Shown in pieces: positions 10,001 to 18,349 of a stretch of DNA of 64,000 bases. The notes under the pieces were generated by a model that had not been told where the DNA came from, ran no database searches, and saw only the letters and a program-made list of their open reading frames with translations. The stretch covers positions 496,001 through 560,000 of the forward strand of contig NZ_BAAAUV010000002.1 in NCBI RefSeq assembly GCF_039534125.1, in the 5' to 3' direction. The stretch comes from Actinocorallia longicatena (GTDB lineage Bacteria; Actinomycetota; Actinomycetes; Streptosporangiales; Streptosporangiaceae). The position numbers were made by a program, and so were the translations under genes. The first letter of the stretch is position 1. Every line of letters starts with the position of its first letter.

Positions 10001-10142
10001 GCTCGGGCGTGACCTGTCCTGCGAAGACCCTGAGCTTGTCGGCGGGATCGGGGGCGGCCGAGACCGTGGTGGCAGGACCTGCCACCAGCAGCCCGGCCCC
10101 GAGCACGATCGCCGCGCAGAACGACGTCAACCGGTGACGCAC
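7062..10142 (-). CDS. Secreted M14 zinc carboxypeptidase with long C-terminal region
   Basis: 1026 residues. The signal peptide (RHRLTSFCAAIVLGAGLLVAG, ending near residue 30) is followed by a propeptide-like segment and an M14 catalytic domain at about 115-435. Zinc ligands His177 and Glu180 are in AQHAREW and the third is His of NYHSAAQ. DPNRNFAYKWG binds substrate carboxylate, and the catalytic Glu is in LTITPEMST. The remaining ~550 residues include a beta-rich region and a final domain resembling the C-terminus of immune inhibitor A proteases, probably for binding or stability. The GTG start was chosen because CAGGAGG stands just upstream. It is predicted to be extracellular and degradative. 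Confidence 0.88.
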   Translation of the reverse strand: MRHRLTSFCAAIVLGAGLLVAGPATTVSAAPDPADKLRVFAGQVTPEQLKVIRDLGFDHEDIALGAMADGKTAVEVVMSYGLGQSLKAKGIPIEAKPEKKKSLKAKSAGVFRPYSGAGNIREEIVQAAADHPAIAKAVDIGTAGSGQPITAVRVSKGAGTLPTPSNRPSVVIQAAQHAREWITPETVRRQLHHFLDNYGTNAEITQIVDTTDLWFIPVVNVDGYDLTFDPDFRLWRKNTRDNNGDGVITNGDGVDPNRNFAYKWGYDDEGSSPSPFSETYRGSAPNSEAETKTQDSFIAKLRPEYMVNYHSAAQLLLYGVGWQTQTPTPDDHIFEALLGDDATPAVPGYDPDLGAELYTTNGETDGHMTQRYGTLTITPEMSTCQSASEVDPDDPWLPGDCESVFNFPDDETLIQQEFTKNLPFILSVAKSAKTPDEPVSSLGRTVPDLVIDPFTVSHGTTQPVAVEARRSLRALELKYKVNGGATKTATAARWNGGERYGDEGDLYFGEYRASVTGTAPGDSVEAWYEAKKKGVPIASGHFTYKVATDIGGDVLVLSGEDVTGASPVQGVTASKYAASYTAALTAAGYTSDVYDIDANGRTAPHPLGVLGHYKAVVWETGDDIVTRAVGQPGGTAAKLALTSELAVRDYLNEGGKLLYAGKSAGLASGADGVYWYEPDVPAQPECAVRSDPPCLPLLNDFLQYYLGAYSYIDGGGTDPATGQPYPVKSTETPFAGFSGTLNGGTGANNQDHTASFLTTSSFLSPKKHKDFAGTAPIKWDRPGGAPFDPRTGSQYVYSQVADDSYKRLTSTVDLTGKSSGKLTFQTSYETEAAWDHVFVEAHTVGQDDWTTLPDLNGHTTQETGDSCASGWRTLHPFLDHYQGADCSPTGTTGAWNAASGKSGGWQEWAVDLTPYAGKKVELSITYVSDWGTQLLGVFVDDATVTADGATLSSTSFEADLGGWTVPGPPAGSAAAPNDWIRTVRAFEEGAGVVTKDSVYVGFGVEGFSTEAARTDFVKKAMKHLIG

Positions 10143-10301
10143 TGGCGCCTCCTGAACGTGGGACCGTACCTCCGGCCCCATCCGATGGGGGAAAGATCAG
10201 ATTCGTTCGAGAAGACCGGCCGGTCAATCGCCCCGTCACAATGCGGCCAGAACCAACCGTGTTGGTGCCATTACGTAACCGGACCCAAACATGGGCAGAT
10301 G

Positions 10302-10347
10302 AAAAAGAACCGCCGCGGTCCGATTTCTCGGATCGCGGCGGTTCTTT
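10302..10347 (-). terminator. Rho-independent terminator after tRNA-fMet
   Basis: A near-perfect ~18-bp stem (arms built on AAGAACCGCCGCG and its complement, loop near ATTTCT) is followed on the minus strand by a run of five T. It lies 9 bases beyond the tRNA 3' end. Confidence 0.88.
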
Positions 10348-10355
10348 GATCTTAG

Positions 10356-10429
10356 TAGCGGGGACAGGATTTGAACCTGCGACCTCTGGGTTATGAGCCC
10401 AGCGAGCTACCGAGCTGCTCCACCCCGCG
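10356..10429 (-). tRNA. Initiator tRNA-Met (CAT)
   Basis: A 74-nt tRNA on the minus strand with anticodon CAT (complement of 10393-10395). Initiator features are the unpaired first acceptor position (C1 opposite U72) and three consecutive G:C pairs at the base of the anticodon stem (CTGGG/CCCAG). CCA is not encoded; CTA follows. The gene stands alone with its own terminator. Confidence 0.95.
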
Positions 10430-10474
10430 TCGGTAGGTTCAGCTTACGGGGGTGGGGCCGCTTGGGCAAATCGG

Positions 10475-13447
10475 TTAGCTCGGAGTGGCCGAGGGGCTGG
10501 CGGAGGTCGTCGGTGCGGTCGGCGGCTCCGTGGACGCCGGGGTGGACGGGGTCGTGGCCGGGGTGCCCGTCTTCTGGGCATTCTGGGCCGCGACGAGCTT
10601 CTGGATGGCCTCGCCCAGCTTCTTCTGGGCGGCGGCGTAGGCCGTCAGGTCCTGGTTCTTCAGGGCCGTCTGGGCCTCCTTGTAGGCGTTGTTGACGTCG
10701 TCGATCAGCGCCTGGATGCCCGCGGACGGCGCCGTGGGCTGTGCGGGTGTGTCGCCGCTGCCCTCGGTCGGCGGGACCTTGCCTCCGCCGGACAGGACCT
10801 GCTGGAGTGCCTCGCTGAAGGTCGGCGCGAAGCCGATCTTGTCGCCGAAGGAGACGAGGACGGAGCCGAGCAGCGGGAACTGCGGCGGGCTCGTGCTCTG
10901 CTGGTAGACCGGTTCGACGTAGAGGAAGCCGCCGCCGAACGGGATCGTCAGCAGGTTGCCGTACACGACCTGGGTGGTGCTGCCCGCGGGCCGGTTGAGG
11001 CTGCTGGCGACGGTCGGGTTGCCCTTGAAGGCGTTCTGCATCTGCCCGGGGCTGTTGATCGCGACCTCGCGGGGCACCTTCAGCAGCCGGAGCTGGCCGT
11101 ACTGCCCGCTCTCCGGCACGCTGTCCACGGCCAGGTAGCCGGTCAGGTTGGTGCCGTTCTTGGCCTGGTAGGTCGTCGTCAGCGAGAAGCCCGGGTCACC
11201 GATCTTGGTCTGGCCCTTGCCCGGCGGCATCTGGATCGTCAGGTAGTAGGGCGGCTCGGTTCCCCCGTTGGAGGTCGGGTCGTCCGGGATCTGCCAGTTG
11301 TCCTGGCCGCTGTACAGCGACTGGGCGTCGGTGACGTGGTAGCGCGACAGGATGCCGCGCTGGACCTTGAAGATGTCGGCCGGGTAGCGCAGGTGCGGGT
11401 AGAGCTCGCCCTTGTAGGCCGTCTTCAGCTCGCCCTTGTCCTTGACGGTGCCGGGGAAGGCCTTCTTCCAGGTCTTGAGGATCGGGTCGCTCTCGTCCCA
11501 GGTGTAGAGGGTGACCGTGCCGTCGTAGGCGTCGACCGTGGCCTTCACCGAGTTGCGGATGTAGTTGACGTCGCCGCCGGTCTGCTTGACCCCGGACGGC
11601 CGCTCGCTGTTGCTGTCGAGCGTCGTCTCCTGGAGGTTGAGCCGCTCGGAGTAGGGGAAGCCGGAGGAGGTGGTGTAGCCGTCGAGGACCCACACGAGCC
11701 TGCCGTCGGCGGCGACCGGGTACGGGTCGCTGTCGACGGTCAGCCAGGGGGCGGCCTTCTGGACGCGGTCGCGGGGCGAGCGGTCGTAGAGGATGCGGGA
11801 CCGGTCGCTCACCGAGCCGGACAGCAGGATGTTGCGGTCCTTGAACTTGGTCGCGTACAGGAGGCGGTTCACGAACGACCCGAGCGGGACGCCGCCGTTG
11901 CCGGTGTAGCGGGTGACCGCGCTGGTCGGGTAGTCGAGCTCGTCGTGGTCGCCGACGATCGAGTACTGGGGCGAGCGCTCACCGAAGTAGACCTGCGGCC
12001 GGGTGACGGTCAGGCTGCACTTGCCCGCCTTGTCCTTCGGCTGGCAGTCCTGCGGCATGCCGAACTGGTTGTAGACCGGGCCCTTGCGCTCGGGGCTCAC
12101 CTCGTTGCCGGGCGCGGACACGAATCCGTAGCCGTGGGTGTAGGTCAGGTGCTCGTTGACCCAGCCGGGCGCGGTGCCCGGCGCGGTGGTCAGCTCGCGG
12201 ACGGCCACGAGCGTGTCGTCCCTGCCGCCCTTGGCGTTGGGGTAGCGATCGATGTCCAGCGGGTTCGCGAAGTTGTAGAAGCCCTGGAGCTGCTGGTCGT
12301 TCTTGAAGGTCGGCGACAGCAGCATCGGGTCGAGCAGCCGGACGTTCGGCAGCGTCTTGCCGTACTGGTCGACCTGGTCCTTGGTGAGCGTCTTGGACGC
12401 CGTGTAGTCCTGCACCTGGACGCCGTCGACCCCGTAGGCCTTGCGGGTGGCCTCGATGTTGCGGGCGATGTAGGGCGACTCCTTGGCCAGCTCGTTCGGC
12501 TTGACCTGGAACTGCTGGATGAGCAGCGGGTACACGCCGCCGACGAGGATCGCCGACAGGACGAGCAGCCCGAAGCCGACGCCCGGCAGCATCATCCCGC
12601 GCCGCCAGATGTTGACGAAGAACAGGATCGCGCAGATCAGCGCGATGGCCGCGAGGATCGTCTTGGCGGGCAGGACCGCGTTGACGTCGGTGTAGGACGG
12701 CCCGGTGACCTTGCCGCGTTCGGAGAACGCGAGCCCCCACCGGTCGAACCAGTAGGCGACGGCCTTGAGCAGCACGAACGATCCGACCAGGACCGACAGG
12801 TGGGCGCGCGCCGAGGGGCTGGCCTTGTCGCCGGGACCCTGGAGCCGCAGCCCGCCGTACAGGTAGTGCACCGCGACGGCCACCAGCAGCGACAGGACGA
12901 CCATGACGAACAGGAAGCCCAGCAGCAGCCGCAGGAACGGATAGGTGAACACGTAGAACGACACGTCCATGTGGAACTGCGCGTCCTTCACCCCGAACGG
13001 GGTGCGGTTCATGAAGGCCAGCCAGGTGCCCGACTGTCCCGCCGAGGACAGGCCGGTGAACAGGGCGATCGCGGCCAGCAGCCCGATCGCGGCGAGCCTG
13101 CGATGCGGGTCGATCGCGTTGCGGTACCGCTCCAGGCCCTGCTGCTCGACCGAGACGGGCCGGTAGGCGGGACGCAACCGGTAGGCGATGATCATGTTCG
13201 CCGCGACGGCCGCCGCCATGAGCAGGCCGCCGCCGAAGAACAGCATCACCTTGGTCCACAGCAGCTTGCTGTAGACCCCGGAGAAGCCGCCGCCGAGCGA
13301 GCGGTACCAGAGCAGATCAGTCCAGATCCCCGCGAACACGAAGTACAGGGCGACCAGGACCGCGAGAGTTATCAGCACGGGGGCCAGCAGCCTGGGTCTG
13401 CTGCCCGGGATGCGCCTGCCGAGGCCGCCTGGGGTTCGGAAGCTCAC
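10475..13447 (-). CDS. UPF0182 family membrane protein
   Basis: A 990-residue protein of the UPF0182 family, conserved across actinobacteria and of unknown function. The first third holds about seven transmembrane helices, followed by a large extracytoplasmic domain with family signatures such as YRTPFGVKDAQF-like and YVFTYPFLRLLLG segments. The last ~80 residues are a Thr/Ser/Pro/Ala-rich tail after a helical Gln/Ala-rich stretch. The GTG start is preceded by GGAGGG four bases upstream. It is divergent from the PPA1309 gene, and the two are commonly neighbours in actinobacterial genomes. Confidence 0.92.
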   Translation of the reverse strand: MSFRTPGGLGRRIPGSRPRLLAPVLITLAVLVALYFVFAGIWTDLLWYRSLGGGFSGVYSKLLWTKVMLFFGGGLLMAAAVAANMIIAYRLRPAYRPVSVEQQGLERYRNAIDPHRRLAAIGLLAAIALFTGLSSAGQSGTWLAFMNRTPFGVKDAQFHMDVSFYVFTYPFLRLLLGFLFVMVVLSLLVAVAVHYLYGGLRLQGPGDKASPSARAHLSVLVGSFVLLKAVAYWFDRWGLAFSERGKVTGPSYTDVNAVLPAKTILAAIALICAILFFVNIWRRGMMLPGVGFGLLVLSAILVGGVYPLLIQQFQVKPNELAKESPYIARNIEATRKAYGVDGVQVQDYTASKTLTKDQVDQYGKTLPNVRLLDPMLLSPTFKNDQQLQGFYNFANPLDIDRYPNAKGGRDDTLVAVRELTTAPGTAPGWVNEHLTYTHGYGFVSAPGNEVSPERKGPVYNQFGMPQDCQPKDKAGKCSLTVTRPQVYFGERSPQYSIVGDHDELDYPTSAVTRYTGNGGVPLGSFVNRLLYATKFKDRNILLSGSVSDRSRILYDRSPRDRVQKAAPWLTVDSDPYPVAADGRLVWVLDGYTTSSGFPYSERLNLQETTLDSNSERPSGVKQTGGDVNYIRNSVKATVDAYDGTVTLYTWDESDPILKTWKKAFPGTVKDKGELKTAYKGELYPHLRYPADIFKVQRGILSRYHVTDAQSLYSGQDNWQIPDDPTSNGGTEPPYYLTIQMPPGKGQTKIGDPGFSLTTTYQAKNGTNLTGYLAVDSVPESGQYGQLRLLKVPREVAINSPGQMQNAFKGNPTVASSLNRPAGSTTQVVYGNLLTIPFGGGFLYVEPVYQQSTSPPQFPLLGSVLVSFGDKIGFAPTFSEALQQVLSGGGKVPPTEGSGDTPAQPTAPSAGIQALIDDVNNAYKEAQTALKNQDLTAYAAAQKKLGEAIQKLVAAQNAQKTGTPATTPSTPASTEPPTAPTTSASPSATPS

Positions 13448-13560
13448 GCTTCCCTCCGATTCGTAGGGGTGACGCTTTTACGAGCACTGCATAGGCAACT
13501 TATCGACAACCGCGCCGGTTCCCGATCGAACCACCGCTTCAACAGCGGAACAATGAACTC

Positions 13561-14052
13561 ATGACGCATTTGGAAGAGGCCGTGAAGAGCATCGAGCAGC
13601 AGGTGGGCTGGGACACCCAGCCGCAGATGTTCGCGCTGGTGGAGACCGCCGAGCTGCTGCGGGTCCAGCCGGATCTGGCCAGCACGCTGGGGCTCGACGA
13701 GTCCGACACGTTGACGGCCGTCGACCAGGGCGAACTTCCCGAGGGCGACATCGGCGCGATGCTCTCCGGAATCGTCTGGCCGGAGACCGTCCAGGGGTGC
13801 GCGCTGGCCATGGTGCGGGTCACGCTCCCGCCGGAGGTCGAGGACCAGATCCCCGAGGACGGCGACGCGGTGGCGTGGGCGACGGCGCACCCGCTGCACG
13901 AGGAGCTGAAGATCGTGGTGGGGGTGCTGCGCGACGGGCAGCGGCACGCGGTGCTGCGCATCCGCCGGCACGAGGACGAACTGCTGTCGGCGGAGGACCT
14001 GGTGCCCGACCTGACGGACGCGCTCTCCCAGACCCTCCTGCCCGACGACTGA
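13561..14052 (+). CDS. PPA1309 family protein
   Basis: 163 residues matching the actinobacterial PPA1309 family of unknown function. Seen are the GWDTQPQMFALVETAELL opening, the WPETVQGCALAMVRVTLPP strand and the GQRHAVLRIRRHED-like segment. It is cytoplasmic and acidic, with no catalytic motif visible. It sits between UPF0182 and a PDZ/Lon-like protease, a neighbourhood conserved in many actinobacteria. ATG start. Confidence 0.88.
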   Translation: MTHLEEAVKSIEQQVGWDTQPQMFALVETAELLRVQPDLASTLGLDESDTLTAVDQGELPEGDIGAMLSGIVWPETVQGCALAMVRVTLPPEVEDQIPEDGDAVAWATAHPLHEELKIVVGVLRDGQRHAVLRIRRHEDELLSAEDLVPDLTDALSQTLLPDD

Positions 14053-14072
14053 GCGAGATCTGCTCCCGAGGT

Positions 14073-15209
14073 CTACTCCGCGGTGCAGCGGGGCAGGTCG
14101 GTGGCGGCGGCGCCCTTCTCCAGCGAGGTCACCGCGCTGTCGAGGGTCTCGGCCTTCACGAGCCTGAGGCCCTTGGGCGCCGCGCCGAGCGCCTCGGCGC
14201 AGTTGCCGGGGGGCACCAGGAACATGACGGCCCCCGCCTTCTTCGCGGCGATCATCTTCTGCGGGATGCCGCCGATCGGGCCGACCTTCCCGGCGACGTC
14301 GATGGTGCCGGTGCCCGCGATGAACCGGCCGCCGGTGAGGGAGCCGGGGGTCAGCAGGTCGTAGATGCCGAGGGAGAACATCAGGCCGGCGCTCGGGCCG
14401 CCGATGTCACCGACGCTGATCTTGACCTCGAACGGGAAGACGTACTTCACGCCGGGCGTGATCCCGATGACCGCCCGGCCGTCCTTGCCCTGGGCCATCG
14501 TGAGGTCGAAGGTCTGCTCCTTGCCGTCGCGCTCGATCACGACGGTCGCCTTGTCGCCGGGCTTCTTGGACGCGAGCGTCTTCACGACGTCGCCCGCCTC
14601 GACGATCTTCACCCCGTTGACCGAGACGATCACGTCGTTCGGCTTGAGCTTGCCGTCGGAGGGCAGACCGGGCTGGACGGAGGCGACGGCGGCCACCGTC
14701 TTCAGCTCCGTCTTCTCGCCGTTCTTGCGGTTGAGCTGGGTGAGGGCCGCCGCGACGGCCGTCTGCTGGGAGTCGACCATCTGGGCGACGTTCTCCTGCT
14801 CGACCTGCTCGACCGTCTCGTTCTTCGGGAAGATCGTCTCCTGGGGGACGACCGCGCGGTCGGGGTTGAACCAGTCGCGCAGGGCGCCGAAGAGGTCCAG
14901 CGGGTTCTGCGGGCCGCCGGTGTAGGCGACGGTCGTGAAGTTGAGGTGGCCGTCGTCGGGGAAGGTCGGATGCCCGGTGATCGTGATCAGGGGCTTCTTG
15001 TCCTCGCCGACGCCGAGGGTGTTCATGGTCGGTCCCGGCCGCAGCGACACGTACGGCACGTGCATGATCGAGGCGATCAGGGCCAGCACGAGGATCAGCA
15101 CGCTCGTGACGGAGAGCGTCAGGGCCCTGCGGTGGGGCAGCCTGCCGGTCTTGCCCTCGGGGTTCTCCGGGTTCTCCGGGTTCGAGGACGTGGGGATCTC
15201 GGTGACCAT
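14073..15209 (-). CDS. PDZ domain Lon-like serine protease (YlbL type)
   Basis: 378 residues. One N-terminal transmembrane helix (residues ~30-52) precedes an extracytoplasmic region, a PDZ domain (~170-245, SDGKLKPNDVIVSVNG) and a C-terminal S16-type domain. The catalytic Ser is in GGPSAGLMFSLG and the catalytic Lys in GGIPQKMIAAKKAG. It resembles Bacillus YlbL, a membrane-bound protease involved in quality control of cell-envelope proteins. It converges with PPA1309 across a 20-base gap. The physiological substrate is unknown. Confidence 0.92.
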   Translation of the reverse strand: MVTEIPTSSNPENPENPEGKTGRLPHRRALTLSVTSVLILVLALIASIMHVPYVSLRPGPTMNTLGVGEDKKPLITITGHPTFPDDGHLNFTTVAYTGGPQNPLDLFGALRDWFNPDRAVVPQETIFPKNETVEQVEQENVAQMVDSQQTAVAAALTQLNRKNGEKTELKTVAAVASVQPGLPSDGKLKPNDVIVSVNGVKIVEAGDVVKTLASKKPGDKATVVIERDGKEQTFDLTMAQGKDGRAVIGITPGVKYVFPFEVKISVGDIGGPSAGLMFSLGIYDLLTPGSLTGGRFIAGTGTIDVAGKVGPIGGIPQKMIAAKKAGAVMFLVPPGNCAEALGAAPKGLRLVKAETLDSAVTSLEKGAAATDLPRCTAE

Positions 15210-15230
15210 GCGCGCAAGCCTATTCCGCGA

Positions 15231-15671
15231 TCAGCAGGCCCCGACCCACTCGGACTCCCCGTCGGCGAACAGTTGGTGTTTCCAGATCGGAACCTGGTGC
15301 TTGAGATCGTCGATGAGCCGGCGGCAGGCGGCGAACGCCTCGGCCCGGTGCGGCGCGGCCGCGGCGACCACCACGGCGAGGTCGCCGATCTCCAGGTCGC
15401 CGACCCGGTGGACGGCCGCCAGCGCCCGCACGGGGAAGTCCGCGGCGATCTTCTCCATGACCTCGCGGAGCTGCTCCTGCGCGGTCGGATGCGCGCTGTA
15501 GGAGAGCCGCGTCACCGCCCGCGAGTCCTCCTCGCCCTGCGCCCGGTCGTGATCGCGGACCTGGCCGACGAAGAACGCCACTCCGCCCGCGGAGGCGTCC
15601 TTCACCGCGGCGACGACCTCGTCGACCGACAGCTCGACGTCACGGATCTCGGCGAGTCTGATAACCGTCAC
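15231..15671 (-). CDS. moaE: Molybdopterin synthase catalytic subunit MoaE
   Basis: 146 residues. MoaE transfers sulfur from the MoaD thiocarboxylate to precursor Z, giving molybdopterin. Family motifs are seen: GGVAFFVGQVRDHD, LSYSAHPTA, the HRVGDLEIGD strand, APHRAEAFAACR, and the terminal VPIWKHQLFADGESEWVG with the catalytic Lys. The GTG start is set by homology; the in-frame extension upstream would run through the repeat element and is spurious. MoeZ, elsewhere in the window, supplies sulfur to MoaD-like carriers. Confidence 0.92.
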   Translation of the reverse strand: MTVIRLAEIRDVELSVDEVVAAVKDASAGGVAFFVGQVRDHDRAQGEEDSRAVTRLSYSAHPTAQEQLREVMEKIAADFPVRALAAVHRVGDLEIGDLAVVVAAAAPHRAEAFAACRRLIDDLKHQVPIWKHQLFADGESEWVGAC

Positions 15672-15693
15672 GGGGCTGAACCTACCTTCTGCC

Positions 15694-15857
15694 AGGGGCT
15701 GTTTTAAAGTCGGCGCCCGTGGCGAGCGGCGTCCAGGTGCGTGCCTCGCGGGGGCGGAGGAGGGAGTCGGCCTGGTTGGGGCGGCGACCGACGACAACCC
15801 CGTGAGGTGCGTGCCTGGGCGTCGCGTAGTAGGGCAGGTGGCTTTGAAACAGCCCCT
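15694..15857. repeat. Structured repeat element, copy 1
   Basis: About 164 bp bounded by inverted arms AGGGGCTGTTTTAAAG (15694-15709) and CTTTGAAACAGCCCCT (15842-15857), with one T:C difference that would be a G:U pair in RNA. The core at ~15720-15834 matches the core of the element at 63405-63572 at roughly 100 of 115 positions by eye. It contains AGGTGCGTGCCT twice (15735-15746 and 15805-15816). The right end forms CTAG with the stop codon of the epimerase-like gene. The arms are unrelated to those of copy 2. It could be a non-autonomous mobile element or a terminator-like structured element. Confidence 0.75.
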
Positions 15858-16914
15858 AGATGCGCCGCTTCTTGCGGGCCCTGCGGACGGCCGCGGCGGC
15901 GCCGATGACCGCGACGGTCGCGCCGGCGGCGGTCGCCATCGTGGCCTCCTTGCCGCCGACCCTGCGGCCCACCACGGCATGGCGGCCCGTCGACTCGGCG
16001 AGCAGGGCCCTCAGGGTGGAGGCGTTGTCGTGGGCGGGCTTCCATCCCGCGGCGCGGAGCTGCGCGCAGTCCACGACCCACGGGTAGACGACGTAGTAGA
16101 GGTCGGTGGCGGGCGCGGGGGTGAGGCCCAGCCGGTGCAGCCGCTGCGCGGTGCCGAAGGTGAGGGCGGCCGGCAGCTCGAAGCTGCGCTTGCCGGTGAT
16201 CTCCTCGACCTCCTCGCCGGTGAGATGGCCGTCGCAGCCGACCGCGACCACCCCGGAGACCTCGCCGAGCGCGGCCAGCTCCAGCGCCGACACCAGGTCC
16301 TCGACATGGCAGAACTGCCAGCGCGGCGGCACGCCCTTGGCCGTGAGCAGGCGCGGCGCCTCGAAGTGGCGGGTGACGACCGTGTCGATGCCGGGCCCCG
16401 CCAGGGCCGCGGGCCGGACGGTCGTGATCTGCATCGACGGGTGCAGCGGCCGGGAGGCGAACTCCTCGATCTCGAGCAGGTCGCCGATGATGCTGCTGTC
16501 GGGCTCGGCCGCCATCGGGGCGTCCTCGGGCAGCGGCACGGCGTTGGCCGCGGACGCGCCGTAGACCGCGGCGGAGGAGAGCAGGACCACGCGCTGCACG
16601 CCGGATCCGGCCGCCGAGGCCAGGACGGTCTGCGCGGCCCGCACGTTGTAGGTGCGGCGTTCCCTGGGATCGGTGTCCGGCGACCGGTCGAAGGCGGTGT
16701 GGACGAGGATGTCGACGTCCGACAGGCGCTGGGCCAGCAGGGGGTCCCGCACATCCACGACCCGCCAGGTCACTCCCGGCACGTCGCCCCGCTCCTCGTC
16801 GAGGGCGATCACCTTGGCGAACGCGCCCGAGGCCGCCAGCCGCGCCGTCAGCGCGTGGCCCGTCCCGGACGCCGCCCCGGTGATGGCTATGACCTTCTTC
16901 TCGGCTGTGCTCAC
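15856..16914 (-). CDS. NAD(P)-dependent epimerase/dehydratase family protein
   Basis: 352 residues, an extended short-chain dehydrogenase. The Rossmann motif TGAASGTGHAL is at about residues 11-21, a VDVRDP acidic segment follows, and VVLLSSAAVYGAS is in the active-site region, although the usual YxxxK pair is not obvious and catalysis may be lost. A C-terminal tail has a short hydrophobic helix (TAAGATVAVIGAAAAV) and a basic end (RRARKKRRI), suggesting membrane attachment. The TAG stop is formed at the edge of repeat element copy 1. Substrate unknown. Confidence 0.82.
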   Translation of the reverse strand: MSTAEKKVIAITGAASGTGHALTARLAASGAFAKVIALDEERGDVPGVTWRVVDVRDPLLAQRLSDVDILVHTAFDRSPDTDPRERRTYNVRAAQTVLASAAGSGVQRVVLLSSAAVYGASAANAVPLPEDAPMAAEPDSSIIGDLLEIEEFASRPLHPSMQITTVRPAALAGPGIDTVVTRHFEAPRLLTAKGVPPRWQFCHVEDLVSALELAALGEVSGVVAVGCDGHLTGEEVEEITGKRSFELPAALTFGTAQRLHRLGLTPAPATDLYYVVYPWVVDCAQLRAAGWKPAHDNASTLRALLAESTGRHAVVGRRVGGKEATMATAAGATVAVIGAAAAVRRARKKRRI

Positions 16915-17003
16915 GGCGAACGCCCCCTCCCCCGGCCTTTGATCGCTTCGGAAAGCGACTACCTTGAGGTTATGGCCTATCTTCGCAGCCTAAGGCGTAA
17001 CCG

Positions 17004-18332
17004 ATGAGTGATAACCCCTTCGGCTTCAACCGGCCTTCGGACGACGACGGCGGCGACAAGCCCAACGACCCCTTCGGCATGGGATTCGGCGCGGCCGGCC
17101 CAGGTGGGGGCGATATGCAGCAGTTCGCCCAGATGCTCCACCAGTTCGCCGACATGCTCGGCGGAATGGGCGGCGCCGGTGGCGACGGGCGTCCCGTCAA
17201 CTGGGAGATGGTCAAGAACATCGCCCGGCACACGGCCGTCGAGTCGGGTGACCCGTCCGTGGTCGACACCGAGCGCAAGCAGGTCAAGGACGCCCTCCAG
17301 CTCGCCGATCTGTGGCTGGACGAGGCGACCTCCCTGCCCGCGGGCATCCGCACCCCGCAGGCCTGGAGCCGGTCGGAGTGGCTGGAGTCCACCCTTCCCG
17401 TCTGGGAGAAGCTGGTCGACCCGATCGCCGCCCGCATGGTCGAGGCGATGGGCGGCGCCATGGGCGGCCCCGGCGGCGAGATCCCGCCGGAGATGGCCGC
17501 GATGGCGGGACCGCTGATCGGGATGGTCAAGCAGATGGCCGGGGCGATGGTCGGCGGCCAGACCGGGCAGGCGCTCGGCACCCTGGCCAAGGAGGTCATC
17601 GGCTCGGCCGACGTGGGGCTGCCGCTGGCACCCGAGGGCGTCGGCGCCCTGCTCCCCGCCGGGGTGACGGCCTTCGCCGACGGCCTGGAGATCCCGCTCG
17701 ACGAGGTCCGTCTCTACCTGGCGCTGCGCGAAGCGGCCCACCAGCGGCTGTTCGCGCACGTCCCGTGGCTGCGCCAGTCCCTGCTGAGCGCCGTCGAGGA
17801 CTACGCGCGCGGGATCAAGGTCGACCTGTCCGGGCTCGAGGAGAAGATCGCCGGGATCGACCTCGCCGACCCCGAGGCCCTTCAGCAGGCCCTGGGCGGC
17901 GGCGAGATCCAGCTGACGCCGGAGGAGACCCCGGAGCAGAAGGCCGCCAAGGTCCGGCTCGAGACGCTGCTCGCGCTGGTCGAGGGCTGGGTCGGCCAGG
18001 TCGTCGCGACCGCTTCGGCCAACCGGCTGCCCTCCTCCGACCGGCTGGCCGAGGCCGTCCGGCGGCGCCGGGCGACCGGTGGCCCCGCCGAGCACACCTT
18101 CGCCGCGCTGATCGGCCTGGAGCTGCGGCCCCGCCGCCTCCGCGAGGCCGCCGCGCTGTGGCAGTCGCTGAGCGGGCTCAAGGGCACCGACGGCCGCGAC
18201 GCCGTCTGGGACCACCCCGACCTGCTGCCCACCGCGGAGGACCTGGAGAACCCCGACGCCTTCCTCCACCCGCCGGAGATCGACTTCGACCTGTCGAAGC
18301 TCGACGACACTCCCCCCGCCGAGGAGCAGTAG
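17004..18332 (+). CDS. Zinc-dependent metalloprotease-like protein, DUF2342 family
   Basis: 442 residues of the actinobacterial DUF2342/'putative hydrolase' family. The Gly-rich N-terminus (FGMGFGAAGPGGGDMQQF) is followed by a helical region and the family motif LREAAHQRLFAHVPWLR (residues ~240-256), where a zincin-like site is expected. The C-terminal half covers KVRLETLLALVEGWV and ALIGLELRPRRLREAAALW. It is divergent from the epimerase-like gene and 17 bases before the NUDIX gene, so the last two probably form an operon. Enzymatic activity is assigned by family only. Confidence 0.88.
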   Translation: MSDNPFGFNRPSDDDGGDKPNDPFGMGFGAAGPGGGDMQQFAQMLHQFADMLGGMGGAGGDGRPVNWEMVKNIARHTAVESGDPSVVDTERKQVKDALQLADLWLDEATSLPAGIRTPQAWSRSEWLESTLPVWEKLVDPIAARMVEAMGGAMGGPGGEIPPEMAAMAGPLIGMVKQMAGAMVGGQTGQALGTLAKEVIGSADVGLPLAPEGVGALLPAGVTAFADGLEIPLDEVRLYLALREAAHQRLFAHVPWLRQSLLSAVEDYARGIKVDLSGLEEKIAGIDLADPEALQQALGGGEIQLTPEETPEQKAAKVRLETLLALVEGWVGQVVATASANRLPSSDRLAEAVRRRRATGGPAEHTFAALIGLELRPRRLREAAALWQSLSGLKGTDGRDAVWDHPDLLPTAEDLENPDAFLHPPEIDFDLSKLDDTPPAEEQ

Positions 18333-18349
18333 GTAGTACAGATAGGTCC

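Noticed and set aside
10214..10225. GACCGGCCGGTC palindrome upstream of the M14 peptidase
   Set aside because: All-GC-type palindrome common by chance in this composition; no regulator nearby.
7074..10349. A 1091-codon open frame on the plus strand
   Set aside because: Antisense shadow of the M14 peptidase caused by high G+C at third positions.
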